This document shows, piece after piece, positions 20,057 to 29,692 of a stretch of DNA of 64,000 nucleotides; the stretch's first letter is position 1, and the number at the start of each line of letters is the position of its first letter. The DNA is from Pandoraea pnomenusa (GTDB lineage Bacteria; Pseudomonadota; Gammaproteobacteria; Burkholderiales; Burkholderiaceae): the NCBI RefSeq assembly GCF_000767615.3, contig NZ_CP009553.3, positions 4,898,001 to 4,962,000 on the forward strand, given 5' to 3'. A program made the position numbers and the translations under genes. Under the pieces are notes generated by a model. The model saw only the letters and a list, made by a program, of their open reading frames with translations. It searched no databases and was not told the origin of the DNA.

Positions 20057-20893
20057 TCACTTGGTTTCGAGACCACGGTGCCACTTGAGCAGGTGGTTGT
20101 TGAGGCGATCCATGCCCAGATCGATGACCAGGCCGAGCAGACCGATGGTGAGCATGCCGGCGATGATCTTGTCCGACCACATGTACTCGCGCGCTTCCAG
20201 AATGCGGTAGCCCAGGCCGTTGTTCACGGCGATCATCTCGGCCACGATCACGACGATGAAAGCCGTGCCGATGCCGATCCGAACACCCGACAGAATGTAA
20301 GGCGTGGCCGCCGGCATGATCACGCGGCGAAAGATCGTGAACTGGTTCGCACCGAGGTTGCGCGCGGCACGCAGGTAGATGCCGTCGACATGACGCACGC
20401 CGGCGATCGTGTTCATCAGCACCGGGAAGAACGCCCCGAGCGCGATGAGGAAGAACGCGGGCGGGTTGCCCAGGCCGAACCAGAGAATGGCCAGCGGAAT
20501 GTAGGCGATCGGCGGGATCGGCCGCACCACCTGCACCAGCGGATTGAACAAGCCGTAGACGCGCGTGCTCGTGCCCATGAGCAGCCCCAGCGGCAATGCG
20601 ATCAGGGTGCCCGCGAGAAAGCCCATGACGACGCGGTACAGGCTGTGCGTGGCGTCCATGAGCAACTCGCTCGATTGCAGCCACGCGCCGAAGCCCTCGG
20701 CCATCGTCACGGTCGGTTTGAGGTATTGCCACCATTTGGCCACCACGGCCAGGGGTGACGGAAGAATGATCGGGTTGATCCACCCGAGGCCCGTGACGAT
20801 CTGCCAGAGCGCCAGGACCACGAGCGGAATCAGCACGCCACGCAGGATTCGCGTGGCGCGCGAGACGCCTGAATTAGCAAGGACAGCGGCCAT
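20057..20893 (-). CDS. ABC transporter permease, TauC/SsuC type
   Basis: 278 residues with about six membrane segments and the EAA-type loop AARNLGANQFTIFRRVIMPAATPYI that contacts the ATPase. A single permease of this kind works as a homodimer. It lies between the binding-protein gene (14 bases upstream) and the ATPase gene (10 bases downstream), giving a three-gene operon. Confidence 0.92.
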   Translation of the reverse strand: MAAVLANSGVSRATRILRGVLIPLVVLALWQIVTGLGWINPIILPSPLAVVAKWWQYLKPTVTMAEGFGAWLQSSELLMDATHSLYRVVMGFLAGTLIALPLGLLMGTSTRVYGLFNPLVQVVRPIPPIAYIPLAILWFGLGNPPAFFLIALGAFFPVLMNTIAGVRHVDGIYLRAARNLGANQFTIFRRVIMPAATPYILSGVRIGIGTAFIVVIVAEMIAVNNGLGYRILEAREYMWSDKIIAGMLTIGLLGLVIDLGMDRLNNHLLKWHRGLETK

Positions 20894-20907
20894 CCGTGCG
20901 CCCCGCC

Positions 20908-21879
20908 TTACTTGATGTTGAGCTTGGCCTTGGCCTTGGCGAGCAGGTCGAGCTTGACCCAGTCGCTGGCCTTCGGCACCGGATCCTGCAGCTTGCCCAC
21001 GCCGTACTTCTTCATGAGGTCGGTCGTGAGCTGCACATGCGAGAGGCTCAGGTCGTAGCTATACGGCGAGTTGCCGATCGCGTCGGTGAAATCCTGCGAC
21101 GTGATCTGGTTCTTGAACATGTCCTCGCGCACGTACTTCTCGGCCGCTTGCGGATTCTTGATGAAGTAGTCGGTCGCCTCCACGAACGCGTACATCAGGC
21201 GCTGGGCGACGTCCGGCTTTTCCTTGTAGAGCTTCTCGGTGATCACGAGCGCGCGCACCGGCTCGCCGATCGGCGTGTCGTACGGCTTGAGCACTTCCAC
21301 ACCGAAGCCCTTGTTGATGGCTTGCGAGGCTTGCGGCTCGGACTGGCACATGGCGTCGATGCTGCCGGCGGCGAGCGCCTGGTTCAGGTCGGCGAACGCC
21401 ATGAACATGATCTGCACGTCCTTGCCGGGCTGATCCGACCACGTGAGACCGGCCTTGGCCAGCTCGGCGTAGAGAATCAGTTCCTGAGCGCCGCCACGGG
21501 CCACGCCCACCTTCTTGCCCTTGAGGTCGGCCACCTTGGTGATCGATTCGCCCTTCTTCGCGACGAGGCGCACACCGCCCTTCGCGAAGCCGGCCACGGC
21601 ATAGATCGGCGCGCCCTGTGCACGACCCGCGATGGCGGCGTCAAGCGCACTTGCCGACACGTCGATTTGCCCCGCCACGATCGCCGGCATGATGTCCACG
21701 CCCTTGGCGAACATGCGCTCCTCGATCTTCAGACCGTACTTGGGTCCGATCACCTTCATGTACGACACCGCACCGTAGTGAGCGAACTTCAGGTTGCCCA
21801 GACGCACCAGATCGTCGGCGGCGAAAGCGTGTAGCGAGGCCGCGCACAGCGCTGCGGCGGCAAGACATTGCTTGAACAT
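20908..21879 (-). CDS. ABC transporter substrate-binding protein, TauA/NMT1-like
   Basis: 323 residues starting MFKQCLAAAALCAASLHAFA, a Sec signal peptide cleaved near residue 20. The mature protein has the two-lobe fold of the nitrate/sulfonate/taurine binding family (KFAHYGAVSYMKVIGPKYGLK; DLKGKKVGVARGGAQE). The start ATG at 21877-21879 sits behind GGAGACCCT and puts the signal at the N-terminus. It is the first gene of the transporter operon; the 281-base gap upstream carries IclR-like palindromes. The ligand is unknown. Confidence 0.9.
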   Translation of the reverse strand: MFKQCLAAAALCAASLHAFAADDLVRLGNLKFAHYGAVSYMKVIGPKYGLKIEERMFAKGVDIMPAIVAGQIDVSASALDAAIAGRAQGAPIYAVAGFAKGGVRLVAKKGESITKVADLKGKKVGVARGGAQELILYAELAKAGLTWSDQPGKDVQIMFMAFADLNQALAAGSIDAMCQSEPQASQAINKGFGVEVLKPYDTPIGEPVRALVITEKLYKEKPDVAQRLMYAFVEATDYFIKNPQAAEKYVREDMFKNQITSQDFTDAIGNSPYSYDLSLSHVQLTTDLMKKYGVGKLQDPVPKASDWVKLDLLAKAKAKLNIK

Positions 21880-22042
21880 AGGGTCTCCTCTCTTATTGGA
21901 TCGGCTTGCCTGATTTTTCCGGATTTCCGTTGGCACCCCGGACAACGCGGCAGCACACGACCAATAAAGCAAAACCTATGCCAATGACACAAGTCATTGA
22001 TTTTAAAGTGTCAAACTGAGGAAAACCCGATAGTCAACAATA

Positions 22043-22084
22043 CGGAAATCCAGAAAACCGGCGGACAGTCATTCTGGATTTCCG
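22043..22084. promoter_or_regulatory. 13-bp inverted repeat, candidate operator for the IclR regulator
   Basis: CGGAAATCCAGAA (22043-22055) is perfectly matched by TTCTGGATTTCCG (22072-22084), 16 bases apart. A further GGATTTCCG copy lies at 21921-21929. GGAAA/TTTCC arms resemble IclR-family operators. The site lies between the regulator gene and the transporter operon. Confidence 0.55.
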
Positions 22085-22160
22085 GAAAATCGGGCGACGC
22101 GACGAGGAGGCCCCCGGCGGCGGCCGGGGTGTGTCGCGGTAATGCGGCGCGCTGCCGGCG

Positions 22161-22940
22161 TCAGGCCGAAAGGGCTTCCGGCACCGGCGTCTGGTAACCG
22201 AGGGCAGCCGAGATTTCGGCGGCGCATGCCGACAGGCGTGACGAGATATCGGGCAGCAGGGCACGCGTCATGCGCGACGAAGGTCCCGACGCCGACAGGG
22301 AGGCGATGACTTCACCGGAAGCGTCGCGCACCGGCACGGCCACGGACACGGCCTCAGGCGCGAGTTCGCCGAAGCTCACGGCGCAATCCTGACGTCGCAC
22401 ATTGAGCAACTCGGCCGCCAGTTCGTCTCGCTCGATGAGCGTGCCGGCCGTGAATCGCTTGCGGGGTCGGCCAAGCACCTGTGCACGCACGTCATCCGAG
22501 GCGAACGCAAGCAACACGCGTCCCGAGGCGCCGACGTACAGCGGTCGGCGATTGCCGACCACGCCGTGCACGCGCAGTTCGTGCGTCGATTCGACGCGCG
22601 CCACGCACAGCGACTCGAGGCCATCGCGCACGCGCAGTTGGATGTTTTCGTTGAGCGCCCGGTTAAGGGACTGGAGGTGACGATGCGCCACCTTCACGAG
22701 ATTCACCTGCTCGTGCCCGGCCACGCCGAGCACCAGCGCCTGCGCGCCCAGCACATAGGTCACCGGACTCCCCTCGCGCACCACCCAGCGGTGTTGTTCC
22801 AGCGTCGCCAACAGACGAAACGCCCGCGATTTGTTGAGACCGGCGCGCTGCGCCAGTTCCGTCACACCCAGGCCGGGGCATTCCCCGACCAGCGACAGCA
22901 GCGTGAGCGCCGTGTCGACCGAAGCGACTGTGTAGTCCAT
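22161..22940 (-). CDS. IclR-family transcriptional regulator
   Basis: 259 residues. An N-terminal winged HTH (about 5-65, LGVTELAQRAGLNKSRAFRLLATLEQHRWV) is followed by the IclR effector domain (from about 80, VGNRRPLYVGASGRVLLAF). The ATG at 22938-22940 overlaps the TGA of the amidohydrolase gene by one base, so the two are coupled; a TTG one codon earlier is too close to the ribosome site. It probably controls its own operon and the transporter operon downstream. Confidence 0.92.
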   Translation of the reverse strand: MDYTVASVDTALTLLSLVGECPGLGVTELAQRAGLNKSRAFRLLATLEQHRWVVREGSPVTYVLGAQALVLGVAGHEQVNLVKVAHRHLQSLNRALNENIQLRVRDGLESLCVARVESTHELRVHGVVGNRRPLYVGASGRVLLAFASDDVRAQVLGRPRKRFTAGTLIERDELAAELLNVRRQDCAVSFGELAPEAVSVAVPVRDASGEVIASLSASGPSSRMTRALLPDISSRLSACAAEISAALGYQTPVPEALSA

Positions 22941-23824
22941 CAAACTTCCTCGCTATGTTGTTCGGCATAGGCGGCGAGTGCCGCCGCGAATTGGCCCAGT
23001 TGCGATTGCAGCGTCGAGAAACCGTCATGCTTCTCGCCGTGCGATTCGTTCAGGTAAAGCGCCTGGCTCAGTTCGATCTGCACACTGTGGCGCCGCTCGG
23101 CCGGGCGCCCGAAGTGGCGCACCAGATCGCCACCGCGATAGGGCGTGTTGTAGGCCACCCGATAGCCCAGGCGCGTCAATGCGGCAATGACCCAGCGCGA
23201 GAACGCCGGGTCGGCCGTGGTGCCGTCGCCGTCGCTCACCACGATGTCGGGGCGCGACATGCCGGCGTCAGGGTCCAGCGCGCCGCCGCGCGAGCTCATC
23301 GAATGACAGTCCAGATGCCAGACCACGCCGTGGCGCTGCCAGGCCGCATCAAGGGCATCGCGCAGCGCGTGTCGATACGGCAGGTAGTAGTCATGGATGC
23401 GGCGCTCGACTTCGGCCACCGTCAGCCGCCGGTCGTACAGCGGCACATTGGGTGCGGCGAAGCGGTGCAGCAGTCCGACGCCGCGTTCGCTGTAGGCCTG
23501 CGGACGCGCGTCATGCGGCCACAGGCTCGCGAGCAATTCGGGATCGATGTCATGCTCGGCGCGATTCGGGTCGATGTACGCCCGGGGAAACAGGGCGCCG
23601 ACAAGCGTCGCGCCGTGATGGGTGGCGACCGACCACAGTTCGTCCACGTAGGCGTCGCCACACGCGAGAATCGCCGCAGCCGGCGCAATGGTGTCGAAGT
23701 CGGGCGGGAAAACATGGCCGCTGTGCGGCGCGTCGATGACAAGCGGCAGGTCCTTTGCGCAGTTTGCCGAGCCCCTTTGCGGTGCTTCCACAAAATACCG
23801 GCCCTCGGTGACCTGACGGGACAT
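22940..23824 (-). CDS. N-formylglutamate amidohydrolase family protein (HutG-like)
   Basis: 294 residues of the FGase family: LVIDAPHSGHVFPPDF near residue 25, IDPNRAEHDID, WHLDCHSMSS and a histidine/glutamate metal site. HutG removes the formyl group from N-formylglutamate at the end of one histidine degradation route. No other hut gene is present here, and the gene is instead coupled to an IclR regulator and next to an ABC importer, so the true substrate may differ. The start at 23822-23824 follows AAGGAGAGGGC. Confidence 0.88.
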   Translation of the reverse strand: MSRQVTEGRYFVEAPQRGSANCAKDLPLVIDAPHSGHVFPPDFDTIAPAAAILACGDAYVDELWSVATHHGATLVGALFPRAYIDPNRAEHDIDPELLASLWPHDARPQAYSERGVGLLHRFAAPNVPLYDRRLTVAEVERRIHDYYLPYRHALRDALDAAWQRHGVVWHLDCHSMSSRGGALDPDAGMSRPDIVVSDGDGTTADPAFSRWVIAALTRLGYRVAYNTPYRGGDLVRHFGRPAERRHSVQIELSQALYLNESHGEKHDGFSTLQSQLGQFAAALAAYAEQHSEEV

Positions 23825-24272
23825 GCCCTCTCCTTGCGTGCATCCGTGACTTCCCCTCGCCGGAAGCCCGTGGCGAGCCCATTGTTTTGCCAAGCAAAAC
23901 AAGGTTCGAATATTTTGAAACAACCAGCAGGCATCGACAAGGCACGGCTTGTTACAACATATTTCGGGAGCGCGAAGCCGGGGATGTCGGCGGCGAAACG
24001 AAATTTACGCGGCGTTCACGGCAGATGGCGGCAATTTGAAACGCTTTTGCCCTCGCACCCATGTCATCGTGGCGCGTATCACGTCATGAAGCCGGCGCGG
24101 CGTGTGACGCCACGTAAACCAACGGACCCACCGGCAGGCAGCGCCGGGCTTAGATGGCAGTCCGAGCCCGGGCCAACGTGCCTGTCAACGTATACAGGTG
24201 CGCAATAATGACTTCGGCATATAGATTCGAACCACATCGCGCCGATCTGGCGCACACGAACAGGAGAACGTC
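23825..24272. other. 448-base divergent gap between the amidohydrolase and the orphan gene
   Basis: Holds an exact palindrome (23882-23902) near the amidohydrolase promoter and a weak inverted repeat CCTGT-N8-ACAGG (24181-24198) 74 bases before the orphan gene. No gene was seen. Confidence 0.6.
23882..23902. promoter_or_regulatory. 21-base palindrome upstream of the amidohydrolase-iclR operon
   Basis: TTGTTTTGC-CAA-GCAAAACAA has perfect 9-base arms and lies 58 bases before the start codon, an operator-like position. The half-site differs from the GGAAATCC motif of 22043-22084. Confidence 0.5.
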
Positions 24273-25034
24273 ATGACCATGCACAGCACTTCGAATGCGA
24301 TCTCACTTGTGGATCTCTCGTTTCCGTGGTCGACCGGACGTCCGCCACCGAAGGCGGGTATCGAGGATGACAATGCGAAGCTGATACACGAGCCGCGGTT
24401 TGCCGGATCGTTCGTCGAAGGGTCGATGAACGTCAGTGAACTGTCACCAGGTCTTTGGGGCGCGACGTTGGAGATGACGATGCTGAGCGCGAGCGCCGAG
24501 AAGACCATCGCGGTCGCGAAAAGTCTCTTTGAGAAGTATCCGGAATACCTCGTCAATAACGACTACCGCGTGATCTTTTCGTACGAGCGCATGGGGCTGC
24601 GCATTCCGCCAGGCGCCGCTCTGGAGGAGACGCTCAGCGGCGTTCCAGGCTTCCAGCGCTGGATCAATCTCCTCTGGACCACCGAGTATCGAGTCGGGCT
24701 CGGTGCGTACTTTCAACTGACTTCGGCCGGCCCACTCGTGCATGGCGAAGGCAACGAAATCCGACCGACGTTGATGTTCATGCCGACCATTGAGGGCGCA
24801 AATCAGGATCGACTCATCCAAGCCGTGAGGTCGCGTCAGTACGTCCTTTTACAACAGGGCGTGGGCATCAGCGCCCCGGGCAAGCCTACGATCATCCACA
24901 CCAATGGCGGCGCACACTACACCGAACATCCGGATTTTGGCGTGGTGCCCGGTGGCCTCGGATTCATCGATCTTCGAAACTGGGACGGTGAATCGCGCGA
25001 CTTCACGATGGCCGATCTGGGCAAGATCGAATAA
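24273..25034 (+). CDS. Orphan protein of unknown function
   Basis: 253 residues preceded by a good ribosome site (AGGAGAACGTC before the ATG). I do not recognise the family. No signal peptide, membrane segment or known catalytic motif is evident. The sequence is rich in aromatic residues (FQRWINLLWTTEYRVGLGAYF near 127) and ends with a His/Gly-rich segment HTNGGAHYTEHPDFG near 216-230. G+C is visibly lower than in neighbouring genes, suggesting later acquisition. It stands alone, converging with lipA only 20 bases away. Its reading frame uses ordinary codons, so it is likely expressed. Confidence 0.8.
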   Translation: MTMHSTSNAISLVDLSFPWSTGRPPPKAGIEDDNAKLIHEPRFAGSFVEGSMNVSELSPGLWGATLEMTMLSASAEKTIAVAKSLFEKYPEYLVNNDYRVIFSYERMGLRIPPGAALEETLSGVPGFQRWINLLWTTEYRVGLGAYFQLTSAGPLVHGEGNEIRPTLMFMPTIEGANQDRLIQAVRSRQYVLLQQGVGISAPGKPTIIHTNGGAHYTEHPDFGVVPGGLGFIDLRNWDGESRDFTMADLGKIE

Positions 25035-25054
25035 CGAGCAGCCCGCGCGCCCGC

Positions 25055-26062
25055 TCAAATGGCGTCGGCCACCCCGGCTTCGTGTGCCTGCACGTCCGCG
25101 TGATAGCTCGAACGCACCATCGCGCCCACGGCTGCGTGCGTGAAGCCCATCTTGTAGGCTTCTTCCTCGAACATCTTGAACGTGTCCGGCGTGACGTAGC
25201 GGCGCACCGGCAGATGGTGCTCGGACGGCTGGAGGTATTGACCGATGGTCAGCATGTCGACGTTGTGTGCACGCAGATCGCGCATCACGTCGAGGATCTC
25301 TTCGTCCGTTTCGCCCAGGCCGACCATGAGGCCCGACTTGGTCGAGACGTCGGGATGCTTCGCCTTGAATTCCTTCAGAAGCGTGAGCGAATGCTGGTAG
25401 TCCGAACCCGGACGCGCTTCCTTGTACAGACGCGGCACCGTTTCGAGGTTGTGGTTCATCACATCGGGCGGTGCGGCATTGAGAATACCAAGCGCGCGAT
25501 CGAGGCGGGCCCGGAAGTCCGGCGTCAGGATTTCGATGCGGGTTTGCGGCGAGAGCTCGCGCACATGGCGGATGCAGTCGACGAAATGCTGGGCGCCGCC
25601 GTCGCGCAGATCGTCGCGATCCACGCTCGTGATCACCACGTACTTCAAACGCATGGCGGCGATGGTCTTCGCGAGGTTCAGCGGCTCGTCGGCGTCGAGC
25701 GGATCCGGGCGGCCATGGCCGACGTCGCAGAACGGGCAGCGGCGCGTGCACTTGTCGCCCATGATCATGAACGTGGCCGTGCCCTTGCCGAAGCACTCGC
25801 CGATGTTCGGGCAGCTCGCCTCTTCGCACACCGTGTGAAGGTTGTGCTCGCGCAGGATCTGCTTGATTTCGTAAAAGCGCGACGTATGCGTGGCCGCCTT
25901 CACACGAATCCATTCCGGCTTCTTCAGACGCTCGACCGGCACGATCTTGATCGGGATGCGCGCCGTCTTGGCTTGCGACTTCTGCTTGGCGGTGGCGTCG
26001 TATTCGCCGTCGATCGTGCGAACTTCCTTGTTCGCGTTGTCGTTCTGAGTCACGGTGGTCAT
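25055..26062 (-). CDS. lipA: Lipoyl synthase
   Basis: Radical SAM enzyme that inserts two sulfurs into protein-bound octanoyl groups to make lipoate. 335 residues with the auxiliary cluster cysteines [12 protein letters not shown] (79, 84, 90) and the radical SAM motif CTRRCPFC (105, 109, 112), plus the C-terminal serine ligand region ([12 protein letters not shown]). The ATG at 26060-26062 gives the usual N-terminal tail. It follows lipB by 23 bases. Confidence 0.98.
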   Translation of the reverse strand: MTTVTQNDNANKEVRTIDGEYDATAKQKSQAKTARIPIKIVPVERLKKPEWIRVKAATHTSRFYEIKQILREHNLHTVCEEASCPNIGECFGKGTATFMIMGDKCTRRCPFCDVGHGRPDPLDADEPLNLAKTIAAMRLKYVVITSVDRDDLRDGGAQHFVDCIRHVRELSPQTRIEILTPDFRARLDRALGILNAAPPDVMNHNLETVPRLYKEARPGSDYQHSLTLLKEFKAKHPDVSTKSGLMVGLGETDEEILDVMRDLRAHNVDMLTIGQYLQPSEHHLPVRRYVTPDTFKMFEEEAYKMGFTHAAVGAMVRSSYHADVQAHEAGVADAI

Positions 26063-26085
26063 GTTGGGGCTTTCCAGACGTCCAT

Positions 26086-26781
26086 TCAGGCGGCGGCGTT
26101 TGCGCCGGAAGTCGGCGCGGCGACGGCCGTCGCGGTGTGCTGTTCGAGGTGATGACCGAGTTGCTGCGCCAGTCGCGCGGCCACTTCGTCCCAGCGGGGG
26201 ACCACGCCGAGCGTGGCCATGTCTACGGTCCGCAGGCCGGCGTAGCCGCACGGATTGATCCACTCGAACGGACGCAGATCCATGGCGACGTTGAGCGACA
26301 CCCCGTGATAACTGCATCCGTTGCGGATCTTCAATCCAAGCGCGGCGATTTTCGCACCGGCATGCGCTGCGGTGCCGTCACCGGGACTTACATAGATGCC
26401 CGGTGCGCCGGCCCGGCGCTCAACCTCGAGATTATACGCTCCGAGGGTGTCGATCACTGCCTGCTCGATCAAACGCACCATTTCGCGCACACCGAGCTTG
26501 CGCCGACGCAAGTCCACGAGCAGGTAGACAACGACCTGACCGGGGCCGTGATACGTGATCTGGCCGCCACGGTCGACTTTGACGAGCGGAATGCCGGTGT
26601 CGGCGACGAGCAGATGGGCCGGATCGCCGGCCAGTCCGAGCGTGTAGACCGGCGGATGCTGGACGATCCAGAGCTGGTCGGGGCCGTGCGGGCCGCGCGT
26701 GTCGGTGTAGGCACGCATGGCGTCGAACGATGTGGCGTAGTCTTCGGTGCCGCGCCAGCACACTTCGATCGGGGAGGTCAT
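26086..26781 (-). CDS. lipB: Octanoyl-(acyl-carrier-protein):protein transferase LipB
   Basis: Moves octanoate from acyl carrier protein to lipoyl domains, the step before LipA. 231 residues with the substrate loop [11 protein letters not shown] (72-82), catalytic lysine 144 ([10 protein letters not shown]) and catalytic cysteine 178 (INPCGY). The start [11 protein letters not shown] at 26779-26781 has a poor ribosome site, but a longer reading adds residues unlike the family. Confidence 0.97.
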   Translation of the reverse strand: MTSPIEVCWRGTEDYATSFDAMRAYTDTRGPHGPDQLWIVQHPPVYTLGLAGDPAHLLVADTGIPLVKVDRGGQITYHGPGQVVVYLLVDLRRRKLGVREMVRLIEQAVIDTLGAYNLEVERRAGAPGIYVSPGDGTAAHAGAKIAALGLKIRNGCSYHGVSLNVAMDLRPFEWINPCGYAGLRTVDMATLGVVPRWDEVAARLAQQLGHHLEQHTATAVAAPTSGANAAA

Positions 26782-26941
26782 GCCCGCAATTTTATCGAAA
26801 CCGGCACAGTCTTGCTCGCAGCCCCGCCACAAGGGCGTCCGCGGCCGGTGTTGCCCGGGCGCAACGGTGTCCACCGCCCCGTCGGCGCCCTGTTTGCGCC
26901 GATTCGCCTTCCCGCTGGCCGATGGCGTGCTCCGCGCGCCG

Positions 26942-27892
26942 TCAGGCGACCTTTCGCACCGCAGGCGCGCCGATCCCCCGAGCGTATCCGCCGGCGGCGA
27001 GCAGAATCATCACGCCGCCCAGCCACTGCGTCGGATGCAACACAATGCCGAACGCCAGGAAGTCGACCGCCACCGCCACGACCGGATAAACGAAGCCGAA
27101 GACCGCGAGACTCGATGTCGACGCCTTCTGAAACGCCCCGTAGAGCAGCAAATACATAAAGGTCGTGTGGAAAAGCCCCAGCGTCACGATAGCCCCGATC
27201 TCGCGCGGTGCCGAAGGCAGATGGCGGAAATCGGCCATCCAGACGAAAACGACCGCGCCAATGACCATATGCAGCGCCGCGATGATCTCCGGGCGGATCG
27301 TGCCCGCCAGTTTCTTGGTAAACAGCGTGGTCGCCGCATAAAGCGACGCCGCGGCGAGCGCGCTGGCCACGCCGAGCAGGTAACCCTGACCGTGCGCGCC
27401 GCCGGGCTCCGCCAGAATCACCAGCCCGGCAAACGCCACGCCCAGACATCCCAGGGTCGCCATCGACGGGCGCTCGCGGGTCACGACCACGCTCGCGAGC
27501 ACGAGCAGGAACGGCTGGACGTTATAGACGACCGTCGTGATGCCGACCGAGGTCAGCCGGTACGCCGTGAACAGGAAATACCAGTTCGACACGAGCGTGA
27601 TGGCGCCCAGGGTCACATTCACGATTTGCCAGCGCGCCATGCGCAGGCCGCGCCAGTAGCCACGCCAGGCGCACCAGGCGCACAGGCTGGTCGCCCCGAT
27701 CAGGCACCGGAAAAACACGACGTTGAGCGCCGGTTGCCCCGACATCAGCACGAAGTAACCGATCGTCCCCGAGATCACCATGGCGGCAATCATCAAAAGG
27801 CGGCCAAGGCGCTCGTCGGCCTGAACGTGACGGGACGGCGTGTCGGTCTGCGGAGGGCACGACATCGGGGCGGGAGATGAAGCTCGGGTCAT
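26942..27892 (-). CDS. EamA/DMT-family transporter
   Basis: 316 residues with about ten membrane segments in two EamA repeats, the drug/metabolite transporter layout (10 TMS). Substrate cannot be told; relatives export amino acids, metabolites or nucleobases. The N-terminal 28 residues are polar and cytoplasmic. No strong ribosome site is seen at the ATG at 27892; an internal ATG nine codons later is possible. It is one of three genes lying between lipB and ybeD. Confidence 0.85.
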   Translation of the reverse strand: MTRASSPAPMSCPPQTDTPSRHVQADERLGRLLMIAAMVISGTIGYFVLMSGQPALNVVFFRCLIGATSLCAWCAWRGYWRGLRMARWQIVNVTLGAITLVSNWYFLFTAYRLTSVGITTVVYNVQPFLLVLASVVVTRERPSMATLGCLGVAFAGLVILAEPGGAHGQGYLLGVASALAAASLYAATTLFTKKLAGTIRPEIIAALHMVIGAVVFVWMADFRHLPSAPREIGAIVTLGLFHTTFMYLLLYGAFQKASTSSLAVFGFVYPVVAVAVDFLAFGIVLHPTQWLGGVMILLAAGGYARGIGAPAVRKVA

Positions 27893-28076
27893 CAGGCAGG
27901 GACTTCTCTGATTTTGACGTGCTATAGACGGCTTTCGAACGGATTATTGCGCGCCTTGTTGTGAATTCGATTGACATATCGGGCGTGACGGCACCAGTGC
28001 CTGAGACGAAAAACGCGCTCCCCGGCGAATTTCGCCTCGGAGCGCGTGGCGTCGACGGACCGACGTGCGCTACGCT

Positions 28077-28409
28077 TCAGGCTGCCGCCGTGCAGGAGTT
28101 CGCCTCACGCGCCGCACGCCGTCCGGCGAGCCACTTGCGCAGCACGCGAACGAGCGGGAAGCGGTGCGCTACCTCGCGCTCGAGCGCCGCTTCGGCGTCG
28201 GCATCGGCGGAGATCCAGTAGCGGCGCCCGGGCTCGACGGCAAGCCGCTGACCGGGCATCAGCCAATAATCGCGCGGATCGCCTGCCCGAGTGACCCAAA
28301 CCGCCGATCCGCGCGCAACCAGCGTATGCTCGTGGTGCAGGTCGAGGGCGATGACTTCCCCCGGACGAATACCGTAGAAGTACTGCACCTTTGTCAAATT
28401 GTTTTGCAT
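28077..28409 (-). CDS. DUF2917 domain protein
   Basis: 110 residues of the small DUF2917 family common in Burkholderiales. The core is cupin-like in pattern (GEVIALDLHHEHTLVARGSAVWVTRAGDPRDYWLMPGQRL) with a basic C-terminal tail. Function is unknown. It is divergent from the LysR-type gene at 28510, the classical layout of a regulator and its target. Confidence 0.8.
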   Translation of the reverse strand: MQNNLTKVQYFYGIRPGEVIALDLHHEHTLVARGSAVWVTRAGDPRDYWLMPGQRLAVEPGRRYWISADADAEAALEREVAHRFPLVRVLRKWLAGRRAAREANSCTAAA

Positions 28410-28509
28410 TTTACGACCCCCACTCAGTGCGAGACAATGACTGAATCATAGGGACTGCCAAGCGCCGTACCAAACGACATATTTTCACGGCCTTGCGAAT
28501 AGGGCTCAC

Positions 28510-29541
28510 ATGGACCTTCGGAGACTTCCCAACCTGAGCGCCTTGCGCGCCTTCGAGGCGGCTGCCCGCCTGGAGAGTTTCTCCCGCGCCGCGGAGGAGC
28601 TGTTCGTCACACACGGCGCCATCAGCCACCAGATCCGCGCGCTGGAGCAGGAGCTCGGCACCACGCTCTTCGCACGCAACGGCAAGCGCATCAGCATCAC
28701 GCCAGCGGGACGCCAGTACGCCACGTCGATCCGCGCCGCGCTCGACGATATCGCGCAAGCCACGCGCAAATTGCAGGCGGGCACGCGCAGCGAGCGGCGC
28801 CTGGTGCTCACGACCATGCCGTCGTTCGCCAGTCGATGGCTCACGCCGCGCATCGGGCGCTTCATCGATCGTCATCCCGAGCTGGAAGTGGAATTGCGTT
28901 GCAGCGCGCACCTGATCGACTTCGAACGCGACGACGTGGACGTCGCGCTGCGCATGGGCAAGGGCAACTGGCCCGGCTTGCATATCGAGAAGGTGCTCGA
29001 CGACGTGTTCTTTCCGGCTTGCAGCCCGGTCTACAACGGGGGGCAGTTGCCGCACACCGCCGAGGAGTTCCGGCGCAGCACACTGCTTCGCTCCGAGGGA
29101 GAGCCCTGGGCGCCCTGGTTCACGGCCGCCGGGTTCGAGCTGCCCGAACCGACGCAAGGCATGATGTACGAAGACTCGGGGATGTTGTCGCAGGCGGCGA
29201 TCGTCGGTCAGGGCGTGGCGCTCGTACGTCGCTCTCTCGCCGTGGGCGACATCATGGCGGGCCGGCTCGTGCGGCTCTCCGACGTGGACACGCCGTGCGA
29301 GTGGGATTACTACTTCGTCTGCCCGCCAGCGGTGCTGGAAACGCAGCGCGTCCAGGCGTTCCGGACGTGGTTTCTGGAGGAATTGGCGGCGTTCGAATCG
29401 GTGAAGCACATGCAGCGCCGTCCGACGCAGCCGACTCCCGCGGCGCTGGCGGCCGACATTGCCGCCACGGCGGGCGGGCGAATGGGCCTCGACGCCGCCC
29501 CCGCGTTGCCGCCCGACGACGGCGCACCCACACACGCGTGA
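28510..29541 (+). CDS. LysR-type regulator, GcvA-like
   Basis: 343 residues. An N-terminal winged HTH (about 8-67, LSALRAFEAAARLESFSRAAEELFVT) and a GcvA-type effector domain (about 95-300) are followed by an Ala/Pro-rich tail of about 35 residues. The GcvA subgroup often controls amino acid or resistance genes. The divergent DUF2917 gene, 100 bases away, is its most likely target (inference from layout). Confidence 0.92.
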   Translation: MDLRRLPNLSALRAFEAAARLESFSRAAEELFVTHGAISHQIRALEQELGTTLFARNGKRISITPAGRQYATSIRAALDDIAQATRKLQAGTRSERRLVLTTMPSFASRWLTPRIGRFIDRHPELEVELRCSAHLIDFERDDVDVALRMGKGNWPGLHIEKVLDDVFFPACSPVYNGGQLPHTAEEFRRSTLLRSEGEPWAPWFTAAGFELPEPTQGMMYEDSGMLSQAAIVGQGVALVRRSLAVGDIMAGRLVRLSDVDTPCEWDYYFVCPPAVLETQRVQAFRTWFLEELAAFESVKHMQRRPTQPTPAALAADIAATAGGRMGLDAAPALPPDDGAPTHA

Positions 29542-29692
29542 AGTGCTTATCGGCGCATCAGGCGCGGCGAGGACATTAGACACCCCAGGCGCCGCAGGCA
29601 CCCAAGGTACCTTGCGCGCACGAGGCGCCACGGGCGCAACATCCCGATGCGCGAGCCCCGCATACGCGCCGGGCTCGCCCTGACCACGCCGC

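Noticed and set aside
22938..22943. TTG start for the IclR regulator at 22941-22943
   Set aside because: It would lie only one or two bases from the ribosome site, whereas the next-codon ATG has normal spacing.
24181..24198. Inverted repeat CCTGT-N8-ACAGG before the orphan gene
   Set aside because: Five-base arms are short enough to be chance; mentioned only as a weak feature of the gap.
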